Shown: in pieces, positions 54,804 through 63,610 of the stretch | Layout of the letters: the number at the start of each line of letters is the position of its first letter | How positions within the stretch are numbered: position 1 is the first letter of the stretch | Source: Aphanomyces cochlioides | Lineage: Eukaryota > Oomycota > Saprolegniomycetes > Saprolegniales > Verrucalvaceae | Assembly (NCBI GenBank): GCA_019828595.1 | Contig: JAHQRK010000021.1 | Span: 1,470,235-1,534,234, forward strand | Reading direction: 5' to 3' | Length of the DNA: 64,000 nucleotides | Notes under the pieces: generated by a model | What the model saw: only the letters and a program-made list of their open reading frames with translations | The model's database searches: none | What the model was told of the DNA's origin: nothing | Program-made: the position numbers and the translations under genes

Positions 54804-56640
54804 AAATAGTGTGATGCTTTTGCAAATAATACCTAGAGCAAATGTTTACCATTTCATTGCATTTAATCATAATGTCGGCGACCTAGAAAGTTAACTGCAT
54901 TAACTTTGAACATAGGAGAAATTGTTTACCATTTCATTGTAGTTAATAAATTGCACAGTGTCGACGGCATAGGAGAACTAGACAGTAAATAAAATTAGCA
55001 TTGAAAATTGAAGACGAAATATTACCATTGAGATGCATTGTAATGTGTTAATGTACCATGCGGAACCATCGCAGGATTTTCTCCACTTTTTACAGTGTGG
55101 GAGGATTTTTGATGTCAAATTCTGTACTAATTAGCCCCCACTAAAGAAGTCGCTTTTGAACTCGGGCAATGGTGGTTAATCACACTACGCGCAACACAAC
55201 AACGAAAAGACAAAAATAAGAAAAAAATATTTTTGGATCTTAGCCTCCCAGCGACTCAAGCCGATGCCTCCCCACGGTTGTCGTTCGCGGAGCCGTCACT
55301 GATGTCGCTGTCGCTGCCATGGCGGTCGCTGCCACTGCTGTTGCTGTCGCTGCCACTCGCTGCCACTGCCGTCACCACCGTTCTTGCCTGCTTGCAGCGC
55401 TGTTGCCGCCATCACCGCTCTTCCCGTGCTGACGCCGCTGTTCTCATAAACTCAACCCGTCGTCGAGAAGCGGCCATTCTTCATTTTTCAATTTGCCTCG
55501 CAGAGCACACATGGATTTAGTTCGAGCGCACAACTTTACTTCGAATTTCTCGTTCTCGGCCCACAGGCCGTAAAAAGCAATTCTAAATAGCTCACAAAAG
55601 CCATCCTTGTTGATGGTATCGAAGCAAATACTGCCATTTCCCATCCGGAGTACTTCTGTCAAAATATAATTAATTTTATCATACCATCAATATTTCAAGC
55701 AAGTTGTTTTCTTTTTATTGAAGTCAGTATTATTATTAGATTCTTTAGCTATGCGTAGTGTAAGTTAACTCTCTTAATGCTATCTCTAAAGCGAGTTTTT
55801 AAACCAATTGATAGCTCGCTGACACAGCAAAGCCAATTGTAATTCATCCTAGCACATGCGGCGGCTCGTGCCCATGGAGACACCAATCACACCTTGAGCT
55901 CTTACTTACGATACCTAGGTTATTATCATAATATGATAGCTCACTGGCGTGCCAGCTTTTAGTTTTAACCTTGAGGCTGGCTGCTAACGATAAGATATCA
56001 CCATATTAGCGATATAATCATTCGCATGAATGTTAGAACAGCTCAACAGAGACTTAACCACAGACTGGATCAATGGGAATCACTTTCATTTCATCAAATG
56101 ACCACATGACTTTAAAGACGGCAGTTACTTCCTCATCAGAATAGCGGGCATGAACATAAACCTATAAAAGCTACCAAAAGCAAAAATATTCCAAATTTGA
56201 GCTAATGCGTTAAAATGCATAATTTTGAATTTCGCTAGTAGGTGAGAATTCATATAATTGAAGGCACGGGTGACAAAAGTCCAATTTGTCTGAAGCATCG
56301 GTGCTCTACGAATCTGAAAAGCTCACCCCACTCATGGCAACCAGATGTCCTCTACCATCGTTTCCTGAATATTAGAAGTACTTTGTGTGTAGGTGTGTGT
56401 GTATTTCCACACACATAACTTATTGTGTCCAGTTACCATACTGGGCATGCAAAAGCTCACGTCTGTTGATTCAGTCAGAAACTGGTAAGGAAAAGCAAAA
56501 AGAGCTCAGTTAAGGGCTCAATTAGAAGTGAGTTATGGACGAGTTTATATCCTTCTGAAACACCGTTAAATCGATGCCGTTGAGCCGTTGAAACGAATCA
56601 TGGCGCTCCTCCAAACCAACCCCACTGGAGTGTACAATAC
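54804..56640. other. spacer with a GCTGCCACTG-rich tract
   Basis: No gene recognised. 55295-55400 is a GC-rich low-complexity run of GCTGCCACTG/GTCGCTGTCGCTG units; the open frame across it (55233-55520) is Leu/Ala-rich and probably an artefact of the repeat. Confidence 0.45.
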
Positions 56641-56805
56641 AATTGTAGTTATCCGGTTAATTATCCGGATAACAATAGAGAAAAGTTCCCACGGATATCC
56701 GGATAGTAATAAGGAAGTTTCCATGGATTTCCGGATATTCACAGGGAAGTTTCCATGGATTTCCGGATATTCACAGGGATGTTTCCATGGATATCCACAG
56801 ACCAA
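56641..56805 (+). repeat. ~34-bp tandem repeats with palindromic cores
   Basis: Three successive units of GGAAGTTTCCATGGATTTCC(GGATATTCACA) type, with palindromic CCATGG and TATCCGGATA cores; TTATCCGGTTAATTATCCGG precedes them. The TATCCGGATA motif recurs at 60511-60521 next to the distal retroelement junction. Confidence 0.7.
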
Positions 56806-56946
56806 ACTGAAATTGAATGCAACGAAAACTGTCATGTATTAGATGTAGGTTTTACGAATAGCTAACACTAAACCTTTAAAATACATACTACCTGTTGCGT
56901 TTTCAGGGAAGTACCAGCTGCGCCACATGAACTGATCCAGGTAGGA

Positions 56947-57427
56947 TTGCAAGTCGTCAGTTTGAACTCCTCTCATTCCTTCAAGTACTGCTTCACGCGT
57001 ACTTCCCACACCCCTTCAATTGACTATGTGTGGGGGTTTGGGGGTGCGGGGTGGCGGTGCCGTGCCGAAGCCGAAGACGAGACAAAAACTTCCCGAAGGG
57101 GTGAATTGAACATTAATCTCACTAGTCCTTTCGATAGTTTCTTCATCAGCGGGATCGTTTCTATCCAGCAGAGGGTTGTGGGTAGCCTATCCTTTACTAT
57201 ATACTACTGGTTTGTATTGGGTTGGATGTTGACGATGTGTTTGGCTGTTGTAAACTTGAAGTTTACGGTTTGTTGAAATGTCGTAAACATATTCAATTGG
57301 TGTCGTGACGCGTCGTTGTCATTGAATCCAGTGGGTGCACTGTGACACATGATTGCGTAATCTGATTGCGTAATCGTGTTGAGGGTACTGCCCAGTACTC
57401 AGAGTGTATGAGTAAGGCTTGAGGGGT
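56947..57427 (-). other. 5' relic of a retroelement plus telomere-like tracts
   Basis: On the minus strand, CTGATGAAGAAACTATCGAA (near 57150) followed by AATTCACCCCTT (57112-57101) matches the leader of the downstream Penelope-like element at 60440-60248, so this is the 5' piece of a third copy. Telomere-like runs flank it (GGGGGTTTGGGGG near 57031, GGGGTTTAGGGG at 57423-57434). Confidence 0.55.
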
Positions 57428-59394
57428 TTAGGGGTTTCCTCCCCCACGCCTGTTCTCAAGGAGAACTTGAGCGGGCGTGGGGGATATGTCCACACTTAAT
57501 GAGGTGGGACATAGTTTCTGCTTTAGGTTTCGTGGTTTGAGCATGCAGAGAGTTATCTTCTCAATCTGGAGCTCTTTCAACACGGGTTCAAACAGGTGAG
57601 CCTGAATGATACGTTTTAAATCGTTATTTTTAAATCCGTTGGGATCGTATGGGATTTTAAAAATGATTTGTGAACGGCGTATTCGTGGGGTGGTGAGCGT
57701 CGGGGCTTGAAGACCTTTGTGAAAGAGTTCTAAAAGCGTCCGGCGTCGGTAGCCCCGTTGTTGTAGTCGGAGAAAGAGAAGGTTGATGAAATTTTGAAAG
57801 TCTTTGTTATCAGGATTTTGCTTTCGATATTTCTTAAGTAACCCGTACACAAGACCTTTAAGGACTCCAGGCGGGTGAGCACTGGAAGCCGGGATGTACA
57901 AGTGTAGATTCAGACGTTTTTGATGTGTCTTATGGGTATATTTATCGTCCTTTCTTAGGATCCAAAGGTCTAAGTACGCAATCTCATGTGGGTCAGTGAG
58001 GAAGGTAAAGTGAAGTTTGGATTCTCGACGGAAAGTTGCTAAGAACTGTTGTATTATATAGGGATGTTGGTTTTTATTTTTAATAATAATAAAACCGTCA
58101 TCGATATAACGTTTATAATACTTAAATGCATCTCGAAATTGTGGTAGTAAGACTTGGTCTTCAAGAAGGCCCAAGTAAAGGGATGCAAAAGTAGGAGCAA
58201 CTGGAGTTCCCATGGCGGTACCTGAAGTTTGGTGCCAAAATGTGTCACCAAATTTAAAGATATTTGATCCAAGAAGGAGTTTGAGTCCATGTAGGATGCC
58301 ATTCTTCCACGTGTTGCCTTGAAGCAAGGCCTCGATGGAGACCAGGGCGCGGTTTATGTCTAGAGACGTATATAGTGCGCTTACATCAAATGTTACCATT
58401 AAGTCATTAGGTTCAGATGTTATCTTCGCAAGTTCTTCGATAAGTGTATCGGAGTCGTGGAGGTGGGAGGAAGTGTGTTTCAGATATGGTTGAAGGTGGA
58501 AGTCCAGCCATTTCGAAAGTCCTTCAAATACTGAATTACTGTTAGAGACGATAGGTCTAAGCTCCAACGTTGGTTTGTGTATTTTCGCGAGAGCATAGAA
58601 TCTATTCAAGATCTTCTTATCGAGTTCAAAACCGATAATTCGTGTGTGTTTCCAATTGGGGTGTGTTCCATATTGGTGTGAAAGATCAAATAGGAATTGT
58701 CTTAATCGAGTCTTAAGTTGTTTCAGTATGGCATCGTCTGAGGTCATGGTTATCCGTGTATAGGTTGTTGTACATAGATGTGAGAGACAGAATTGTATGT
58801 ACTGTCGTCTGTCCATGATCGCAGGTCCTAAGTTCTTATCGGTTGAAAGAACATGTAGGTCAGTTCTGTCTTTCATAAGCTTATATAGGAGACGTGGTTC
58901 CTCACTCATGTTAGATTTCCTGCCTATAGGAGGTGATGCAATGGCGATGGAGGAACGCATGGCTAGAAGTGGTGTCTCGACGAGGGTCTGATCCGCAATT
59001 TTCGGTTGAAAAGAGGGATTTGGGCAAAATTTTTTTTTGGGGGCTCCGACCCTGAAGGCGCGTTTCTTAAAGGCATGCGATTTCCAGCATTTTCCATATT
59101 TCCGGATATCTGGTTGTATCCGGATCTTCCACGGTCGAACTGCCATCGTAGGCGTAAGGCGCGTTCAAAATACGGATAATGTTGAAGTATTTTATCCGTA
59201 GTGACACGTGGGGGGGTAGGGCAGAAGGATAGGCCCAAACGGAGGAGTCGCTTGAGGTTGGGCGGAATCACAGTTGTTGGGGGAGCAAGGTTGTGGAAGG
59301 CGAGATTGTTGGGTTCGTCGTCGACAACAGAAATATAGCGGGAAACGAATATATTGGCAGCATTAGAGAGAACTGAGGCCCTCGGGTCGATCAT
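57428..59394 (-). pseudogene. Penelope-like reverse transcriptase (element 1), one frameshift
   Basis: Starts MIDPRASVLSNAANIFVSRY at 59394 and switches frame near a run of nine T (59030-59038). The rest (to 57428) carries LHVLSTDKNLGPAIM, FYALAKIHKPTLELRPIVS, LMVTFDVSALYTSLD (motif A Asp), GTAMGTPVAPTFASLYLGLLED (motif B), YYKRYIDDGFIII (catalytic YIDD-type motif C), KLHFTFLTDPHEIAYLDLWI and HPPGVLKGLVYGLLKKYRKQNP. These are Penelope-like signatures. It ends ~60 residues later with no GIY-YIG domain. The frameshift could be real or a homopolymer sequencing error. ORF1 ends 11 nt upstream. Confidence 0.85.
57441..57483 (-). other. 3'-end hairpin of element 1
   Basis: CCCCCACGCC (57441-57450) pairs with GGCGTGGGGG (57474-57483), 10 bp; inside, GTTCTC/GAGAAC or CTCAAG/CTTGAG can pair alternatively. 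It covers the end of the RT frame. Confidence 0.75.
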
Positions 59395-59405
59395 TGTTTG
59401 ACGAT

Positions 59406-60224
59406 CTATTGCTGCTTCGCTTGGTTTTTCTTCTTGGTTTCTTGGTTGGCGTTCTTGTTTGGTTGCTTGGCGTTGGCGTTCTTGCTTGCTTGCTTGGCGG
59501 GTGGCTTCCTTGGTGGCTTGGAGTCGTTGGCGGGCGGTCGTGCGCGGGCTTTTCCTCCATCGCCACTTTTCTTGGTGGTAGGGGACTCCGATTTCGATTT
59601 GTTGCCAGATCCCGCCCCTTGGTTGGATCTGGCACCGCCTTTTAAAGCCACGCGGAGAGAGGCAACCTCCTTTCGCAGCGCAGCTGTAGTCTTTCCTATC
59701 TCCCGGGCGACAAGTTCAGCGACCAGTTGGTCGTTCGGCGCGTTGACTTCCATTTCGGCGGCGGCGGCGCGAGCGGCAGCAAGTTTGGCGGCTTTGTCTT
59801 CCTTGTACATGCGTGCATGGAGGCGATCGGCGTGGATGGCGTGGGCCTGGGAGAGAAGGAAAGAAACAGACATATCAAAATTGTTGTTTAAAATTAAATT
59901 GATATCCAGCCCTCCGGCGGCCAGACCCCCAGGCCTCCCCGGGTTGGCGTTCGCGGTTGCAGTTGCAGTCGAGGGGGTTTGGGGGATCGGCGGGATCGCT
60001 GAGCTTGCTGTAGAACATAGAGTGAAATACCTTTGGAGCTCAGCGATCGCATCTGGCAGGCATGCATCGCGTTGGCGCTCAAGCGCCAGGAGTTCGGCGG
60101 CTGCCGTGTCGCGGACGATGGCGTGTTGTGCGGCGTCGCGGGCTGCAAGCTCGGCAGTGAATCGTGCTTGGAGGTCGGCGGGTTTGGGGGTTTGGGGGTT
60201 AGCAGGGAGAGGCGACGGGACCAC
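59406..60224 (-). CDS. ORF1 of Penelope-like element 1
   Basis: Open frame of ~272 codons; no ATG near the start (the frame opens on GTG at 60224 and is open upstream), so the true start is unknown. N-terminal residues NPQTPKP are encoded by telomere-like CCCCCAAA units. Then an Ala/Arg-rich helix, the conserved block NANPGRPGGLAAGGLDINLI, a coiled coil (ADRLHARMYKEDKAAKLAAARAAAAEMEVNAPNDQLVAELVAREIGKTTAALRKEVASLR) and a Lys/Pro-rich basic tail. Resembles ORF1 of element 2 in layout. Probably a nucleic-acid-binding, self-associating protein; role inferred. Confidence 0.72.
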   Translation of the reverse strand: MVPSPLPANPQTPKPADLQARFTAELAARDAAQHAIVRDTAAAELLALERQRDACLPDAIAELQRYFTLCSTASSAIPPIPQTPSTATATANANPGRPGGLAAGGLDINLILNNNFDMSVSFLLSQAHAIHADRLHARMYKEDKAAKLAAARAAAAEMEVNAPNDQLVAELVAREIGKTTAALRKEVASLRVALKGGARSNQGAGSGNKSKSESPTTKKSGDGGKARARPPANDSKPPRKPPAKQASKNANAKQPNKNANQETKKKNQAKQQ

Positions 60225-60261
60225 GCGAGCGAAGCGAGCTTTGTCACAAAGGGGTGAATTA

Positions 60262-60360
60262 AAAATTAACGCTACAACTACGGAGCGAAGCGACCACGCG
60301 CTTTAGCGCGTCACGCCCGAAGGGCGTCCGGAGGGTCTGGGAGGCGGAGCCTCCCAGGGC
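60262..60360 (-). other. cluster of three GC hairpins in the element 1 leader
   Basis: ACGCGCTTTAGCGCGT (60295-60310), CGCCCGAAGGGCG (60314-60326) and CTGGGAGGCGGAGCCTCCCAG (60336-60356, 9-bp stem) follow one another within 65 bp. Confidence 0.65.
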
Positions 60361-60450
60361 TCGTTTTAATTGGTTGTAGGCACTCGTAATCTAATTTCAT
60401 TGGTCCTTTCGTTTGCCTTCTTCAGTGTGAGTTATGTCGCTGATTGTGCA

Positions 60451-60658
60451 AGCATGAAGTGACTGAGGGGATCAGTTAGTCAGTTCAGAAGCTTGCCAGC
60501 TTTATCCGGATATCCGGATAAGGGGGATTTGGGGGCCCCGGGGGGATTTCGGGGGCCCCTGGGGGGATTTCCATGGGGGAAGTTCCTTGGGGAGGAAGTT
60601 CCATGGAAGTTTGGGGTTTAGGGGTTTCGGGGTTGGGGGTTTCGGGTGTTGGTGGTTT
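60451..60658. other. G-rich junction between the two retroelements
   Basis: Contains TATCCGGATATCCGGATAAG, GGGGATTT-type runs and, next to element 2, GGGGTTTAGGGGTTTCGGGG and GGGGGTTTCGGG: degenerate TTTNGGGG telomere-like units. Confidence 0.7.
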
Positions 60659-60708
60659 CACCCCGACACCTGTACTAGTTGTCGAGTAGACTAGCAGGTG
60701 TCGGGGTG
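60659..60708 (-). other. 3'-end hairpin of element 2
   Basis: CACCCCGACACCTG (60659-60672) pairs with CAGGTGTCGGGGTG (60695-60708), 14 bp, with inner CTAGT/ACTAG. Two positions differ from element 1 with both partners changed. Confidence 0.78.
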
Positions 60709-62651
60709 GTGTCTAGTTTGAGTCGAGATGGACTAAGTTTAGACTTTAAGGTTGGTGGTTTGAGATAGCATATTGCTATGCGATCTACCCCGATTTGTCG
60801 TAGACCTTCTTTATATGAATCAAAGTATAATAGTCTCTTCAATTCGTGAGAAGAAGGCCCGTTTGGATCATACGGAACTTTATAGTATATGACTTTCTCA
60901 TGTGCTTTTGGTTTCGTGACTGCGTCAAGTGCCTGACGAAACAGTCGTAAGAGAAGTTCCTTTCGGTAGCCTCTATACATAAGGCGAGTCAAAAGCTTGT
61001 TAATAAAGTCTTTAAAGTCACTATCGCGAGGGTTTTGTTTGCGATATTTCTTTACAAGTCCGTATAGGAGTCCTTTGAGTACACCAGGAGGATGTGCACT
61101 TGTTGCAGGGATGTATAAATACAGGTTAAGAGCCTTTTGATGGGTTCTATGTGTGTACTTTGATCCGTCTTTGATCACCCATAAATCCAGGAAGGGGATA
61201 GTGTTTGAATCCAGTGTATGGGTGAAACTTAGCTTCGATTCTCGTCGGAATAGTGCAAAGAGGTGATTTGCAAGAAACCGATTGGTTGAGAAATTACGAA
61301 CGATGAAGAATCCATCGTCAATGTATCGAGTGTAGTACTTCAGTTGGGAAGTAAACATGGGAAGTAGTACTGTTTCCTCAAAATAAGCTAGATACAGCGA
61401 AGCGTACGTGGGTGCAACAGGTGTTCCCATGGCTGTACCGTTTATCTGAAGCCAGATTGTGTCGCCGAATGTGAAATAGTTGGACGTGAGAAGTAACTGC
61501 AGTCCATTTACAATGGCGTCACACCATGGATCGTCTCTTACAATGTACTGTATGATATGTATTGCTCGATCTGTAGGGATGTTTGTATACAGAGAGGTTA
61601 CATCGTACGTGACAAGCATATCATCATCATCCGCATCCAACGTCGAAATGACATCGATAAAGGAGTCGGAATCTCTGAGATATGATTGTGTTTGCAAGAG
61701 GTATGGTTTCAGTTTGAAGTCCAACCACTTAGACAAGCCTTCAAATATAGTGTATGAGTTGGACACTATAGGCCTTAGTTGAAGGGTAGGCTTGTGGACT
61801 TTAGCCAAAGCATAGAATTTATTGATATCCTTAAATTCCAGTTCATGTTGGATGATTTTTGTGTCTTTCCAATCATGTCGATGACTGTAGTCGTCGCGAA
61901 TCGTTTGGTAGAAGCGTCTGACGCGCGTGCGTAACAAACGAACGACTGCATTGAGTGGTGATAGGGATCTACTGTATGTTGTAGTGTCTCGTAAGTGTGT
62001 GAGACACCACTGGATGTATTGTTCTCTGGTCATAATAGCTGGACCAAGATTTTTATCCGTGGATAATACATGTAGATTGGACGTTCGAATTAGTCTAAGG
62101 AGAGCTTTGTGTTCACGGTTCAAGTTGGACTTGTTTCGTGAAGGTAGCACGATAGATCTAAGAGCTAATCGAGTTGTGTCTAAAGCCTCTTCCAGTATGC
62201 GGGACGCTGGAGGTGGCTGAAAAGAAGCGTTCCGAACGTAGACCGGAGATGGTTTCCATTCGCGTTTCCTCTTATTAGACGAATTGGCAAGAGTTTCTGT
62301 CGCATGCATATTTTTTGGACCGGTGTCGGTCACTCGCGGGACAAGATGCATATTTTTTCTAGAGTTAGCATCTGACCTTTCGAAAAGATATTTTAGTCGA
62401 ATGGTTCGTTCAAAGTAATCCATATGTTCCCCCACATCAATGGGTGTGATGTGACGTGGGGTGGGACAGAATTTCAGGCCAAGGCCAAGTAAACGTTGTA
62501 AAGCAGCAGGGACCATCGTTTCCGATGGTGTCAGGTCATGGTAGGCAAGGTTGTAGGGTTCCAAGTCGACAGCACCGACATAGCGACACGCAAATATATT
62601 AACTGCATTACGTATCGTCGACGCTGAAGGGTCAATCGCATTGTTGACCAA
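60675..62651 (-). CDS. Penelope-like reverse transcriptase (element 2), intact frame
   Basis: 658 codons with no stop. Motifs: LHVLSTDKNLGPAIMTREQYIQWCLTHL, FYALAKVHKPTLQLRPIVSNSYTIFEGLSKWLDF, MLVTYDVTSLYTNIPTDRAI (A), GTAMGTPVAPTYASLYLAYFEE (B), YYTRYIDDGFFIV (C), KLSFTHTLDSNTIPFLDLWVI and HPPGVLKGLLYGLVKKYRKQNP. It stops ~110 residues after the last block with no GIY-YIG endonuclease. The frame has no near ATG (opens on TTG at 62651; element 1 has ATG nearby) and lies in the -1 frame relative to ORF1, whose stop is 2 nt upstream. It may be made by frameshifting or reinitiation. Confidence 0.88.
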   Translation of the reverse strand: MVNNAIDPSASTIRNAVNIFACRYVGAVDLEPYNLAYHDLTPSETMVPAALQRLLGLGLKFCPTPRHITPIDVGEHMDYFERTIRLKYLFERSDANSRKNMHLVPRVTDTGPKNMHATETLANSSNKRKREWKPSPVYVRNASFQPPPASRILEEALDTTRLALRSIVLPSRNKSNLNREHKALLRLIRTSNLHVLSTDKNLGPAIMTREQYIQWCLTHLRDTTTYSRSLSPLNAVVRLLRTRVRRFYQTIRDDYSHRHDWKDTKIIQHELEFKDINKFYALAKVHKPTLQLRPIVSNSYTIFEGLSKWLDFKLKPYLLQTQSYLRDSDSFIDVISTLDADDDDMLVTYDVTSLYTNIPTDRAIHIIQYIVRDDPWCDAIVNGLQLLLTSNYFTFGDTIWLQINGTAMGTPVAPTYASLYLAYFEETVLLPMFTSQLKYYTRYIDDGFFIVRNFSTNRFLANHLFALFRRESKLSFTHTLDSNTIPFLDLWVIKDGSKYTHRTHQKALNLYLYIPATSAHPPGVLKGLLYGLVKKYRKQNPRDSDFKDFINKLLTRLMYRGYRKELLLRLFRQALDAVTKPKAHEKVIYYKVPYDPNGPSSHELKRLLYFDSYKEGLRQIGVDRIAICYLKPPTLKSKLSPSRLKLDTTPTPASLLDN

Positions 62652-62653
62652 GA

Positions 62654-63571
62654 CTAATTGTCTTTCTTGGCGTGTTTCTTCTGGCTCGGTTGAGCCGGCT
62701 GTTTTTTCTTGGGTGCGCCGCCTGCTGCGCCTTTCGGCGTTTCGTTGCGTTTCTTTGGCTTGCCGTTGCTTCCGCCTTGCGGCGGACCTCGGGCTTTTCC
62801 TCCACCTTCGTTTCGGGGAGTTGGCGTCTTTCCATTCTTCCCAATCGGTTTGCCAGGCCGATTGGGCGGGTCGTTTAAAGAGCGTCGATCAACTTTGTCC
62901 TTTAACGCAGAACGTAACAAGTTTACTTCTTTACGTAAAGCGCTAACATTCTTGGAAATTTCGCGTTTGACTAGTTGTCCCACGAGGATGTCGTTGGGAG
63001 TGTCAACTTCCATGGCTTCGGCGGCGGCTCGGGCGGCGGCAACTTCGGCTTTCTTCATTTCGCGAGCTTGGCTTTCGAGGACGTGCTTGTAGCAAGCGTT
63101 GTTGAGCGCATCATTTAAAAAGGACACAGAAAGGGAAAGATCTTGTTGAAAATTTTGTTTTATTAAATTGATATCTAGCCCTCCAGCGGCCAGAACCCCA
63201 GGCCTCCCCGGGTTGGCGTTCGCGGCAGCGCTGTCGAGGGATGAGCTACAAGATTCAAAATACCTTTTGAGTTGGTCCACATAGGACGCACGCATTTGTG
63301 GCAGGGTGGCTTCAAGGGCGGCGAGCTCGGCTCGAGCGGATGCCTTGATTGTTGCGTGGAGGGCGGCTTCGTTGGCGGCGAGTTGGCTCGCAAACTGAGT
63401 CTTGAGTGCGGTGGCCTGGGCTGGGTTCACGGCTTCCAGCATGGCAGATGTTTTCAGGTCCATCTTGGTGGCGATGGATCTTGGCGCACGGGCGTCGAGG
63501 CGGGCGATGGCGTTTCGCTTGGCTTCGATTCGACGCAGGAGGGCAGAGAACTCTCGGACGCAGTTGGTCAC
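62654..63571 (-). CDS. ORF1 of Penelope-like element 2
   Basis: About 305 codons; the frame opens on GTG and stays open upstream into the terminal repeat, so the start is undefined (first ATG at residue 37). Features: helical Ala/Arg-rich N-terminus, the block NANPGRPGVLAAGGLDINLI, a coiled coil (KHVLESQAREMKKAEVAAARAAAEAMEVDTPNDILVGQLVKREISKNVSALRKEVNLLRSALKD) and a basic Pro/Gly/Lys tail ending KKKQPAQPSQKKHAKKDN. The same architecture as element 1 with low identity outside the central block. Confidence 0.72.
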   Translation of the reverse strand: MTNCVREFSALLRRIEAKRNAIARLDARAPRSIATKMDLKTSAMLEAVNPAQATALKTQFASQLAANEAALHATIKASARAELAALEATLPQMRASYVDQLKRYFESCSSSLDSAAANANPGRPGVLAAGGLDINLIKQNFQQDLSLSVSFLNDALNNACYKHVLESQAREMKKAEVAAARAAAEAMEVDTPNDILVGQLVKREISKNVSALRKEVNLLRSALKDKVDRRSLNDPPNRPGKPIGKNGKTPTPRNEGGGKARGPPQGGSNGKPKKRNETPKGAAGGAPKKKQPAQPSQKKHAKKDN

Positions 63572-63610
63572 GAGGTTGACGGCTTGGGGCGGCGGGCTGC
63601 GAGCCTGGGC

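Larger units (their letters stand above)
57428..60450 (-). mobile_element. Penelope-like retroelement 1, endonuclease-less
   Basis: Minus-strand order: leader with CTGAAGAAGGCAAACGAAAG motif (60430-60395), three short GC hairpins (60292-60353), ORF1, then ORF2 (reverse transcriptase), a 3' hairpin (57441-57483), and a centromere-side junction of telomere-like repeats (GGGGTTTAGGGGTTT read on the plus strand). No GIY-YIG endonuclease is present. Confidence 0.82.
60659..63610 (-). mobile_element. Penelope-like retroelement 2, endonuclease-less, abutting the telomere-like array
   Basis: Same layout and orientation as element 1: ORF1, ORF2, 3' hairpin (60659-60708), then telomere-like DNA. Its 5' side has no leader: the ORF1 frame runs directly into the CCCCCAAA array at about 63611, so the 5' end was lost or capped by repeat addition. 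Confidence 0.85.

Noticed and set aside
55233..55520. Secreted or membrane protein from the Leu/Ala-rich frame
   Set aside because: It arises from GCTGCCACTG-type low-complexity repeats and has no neighbouring support.
57120..57160. Full hammerhead ribozyme
   Set aside because: The CTGATGA and CGAAA boxes are present but stems II and III do not pair well by eye; kept only as a motif worth testing.
59398..60306. 302-codon plus-strand frame
   Set aside because: Antisense to ORF1 of Penelope-like element 1; GC-rich low-complexity sequence keeps several frames open.
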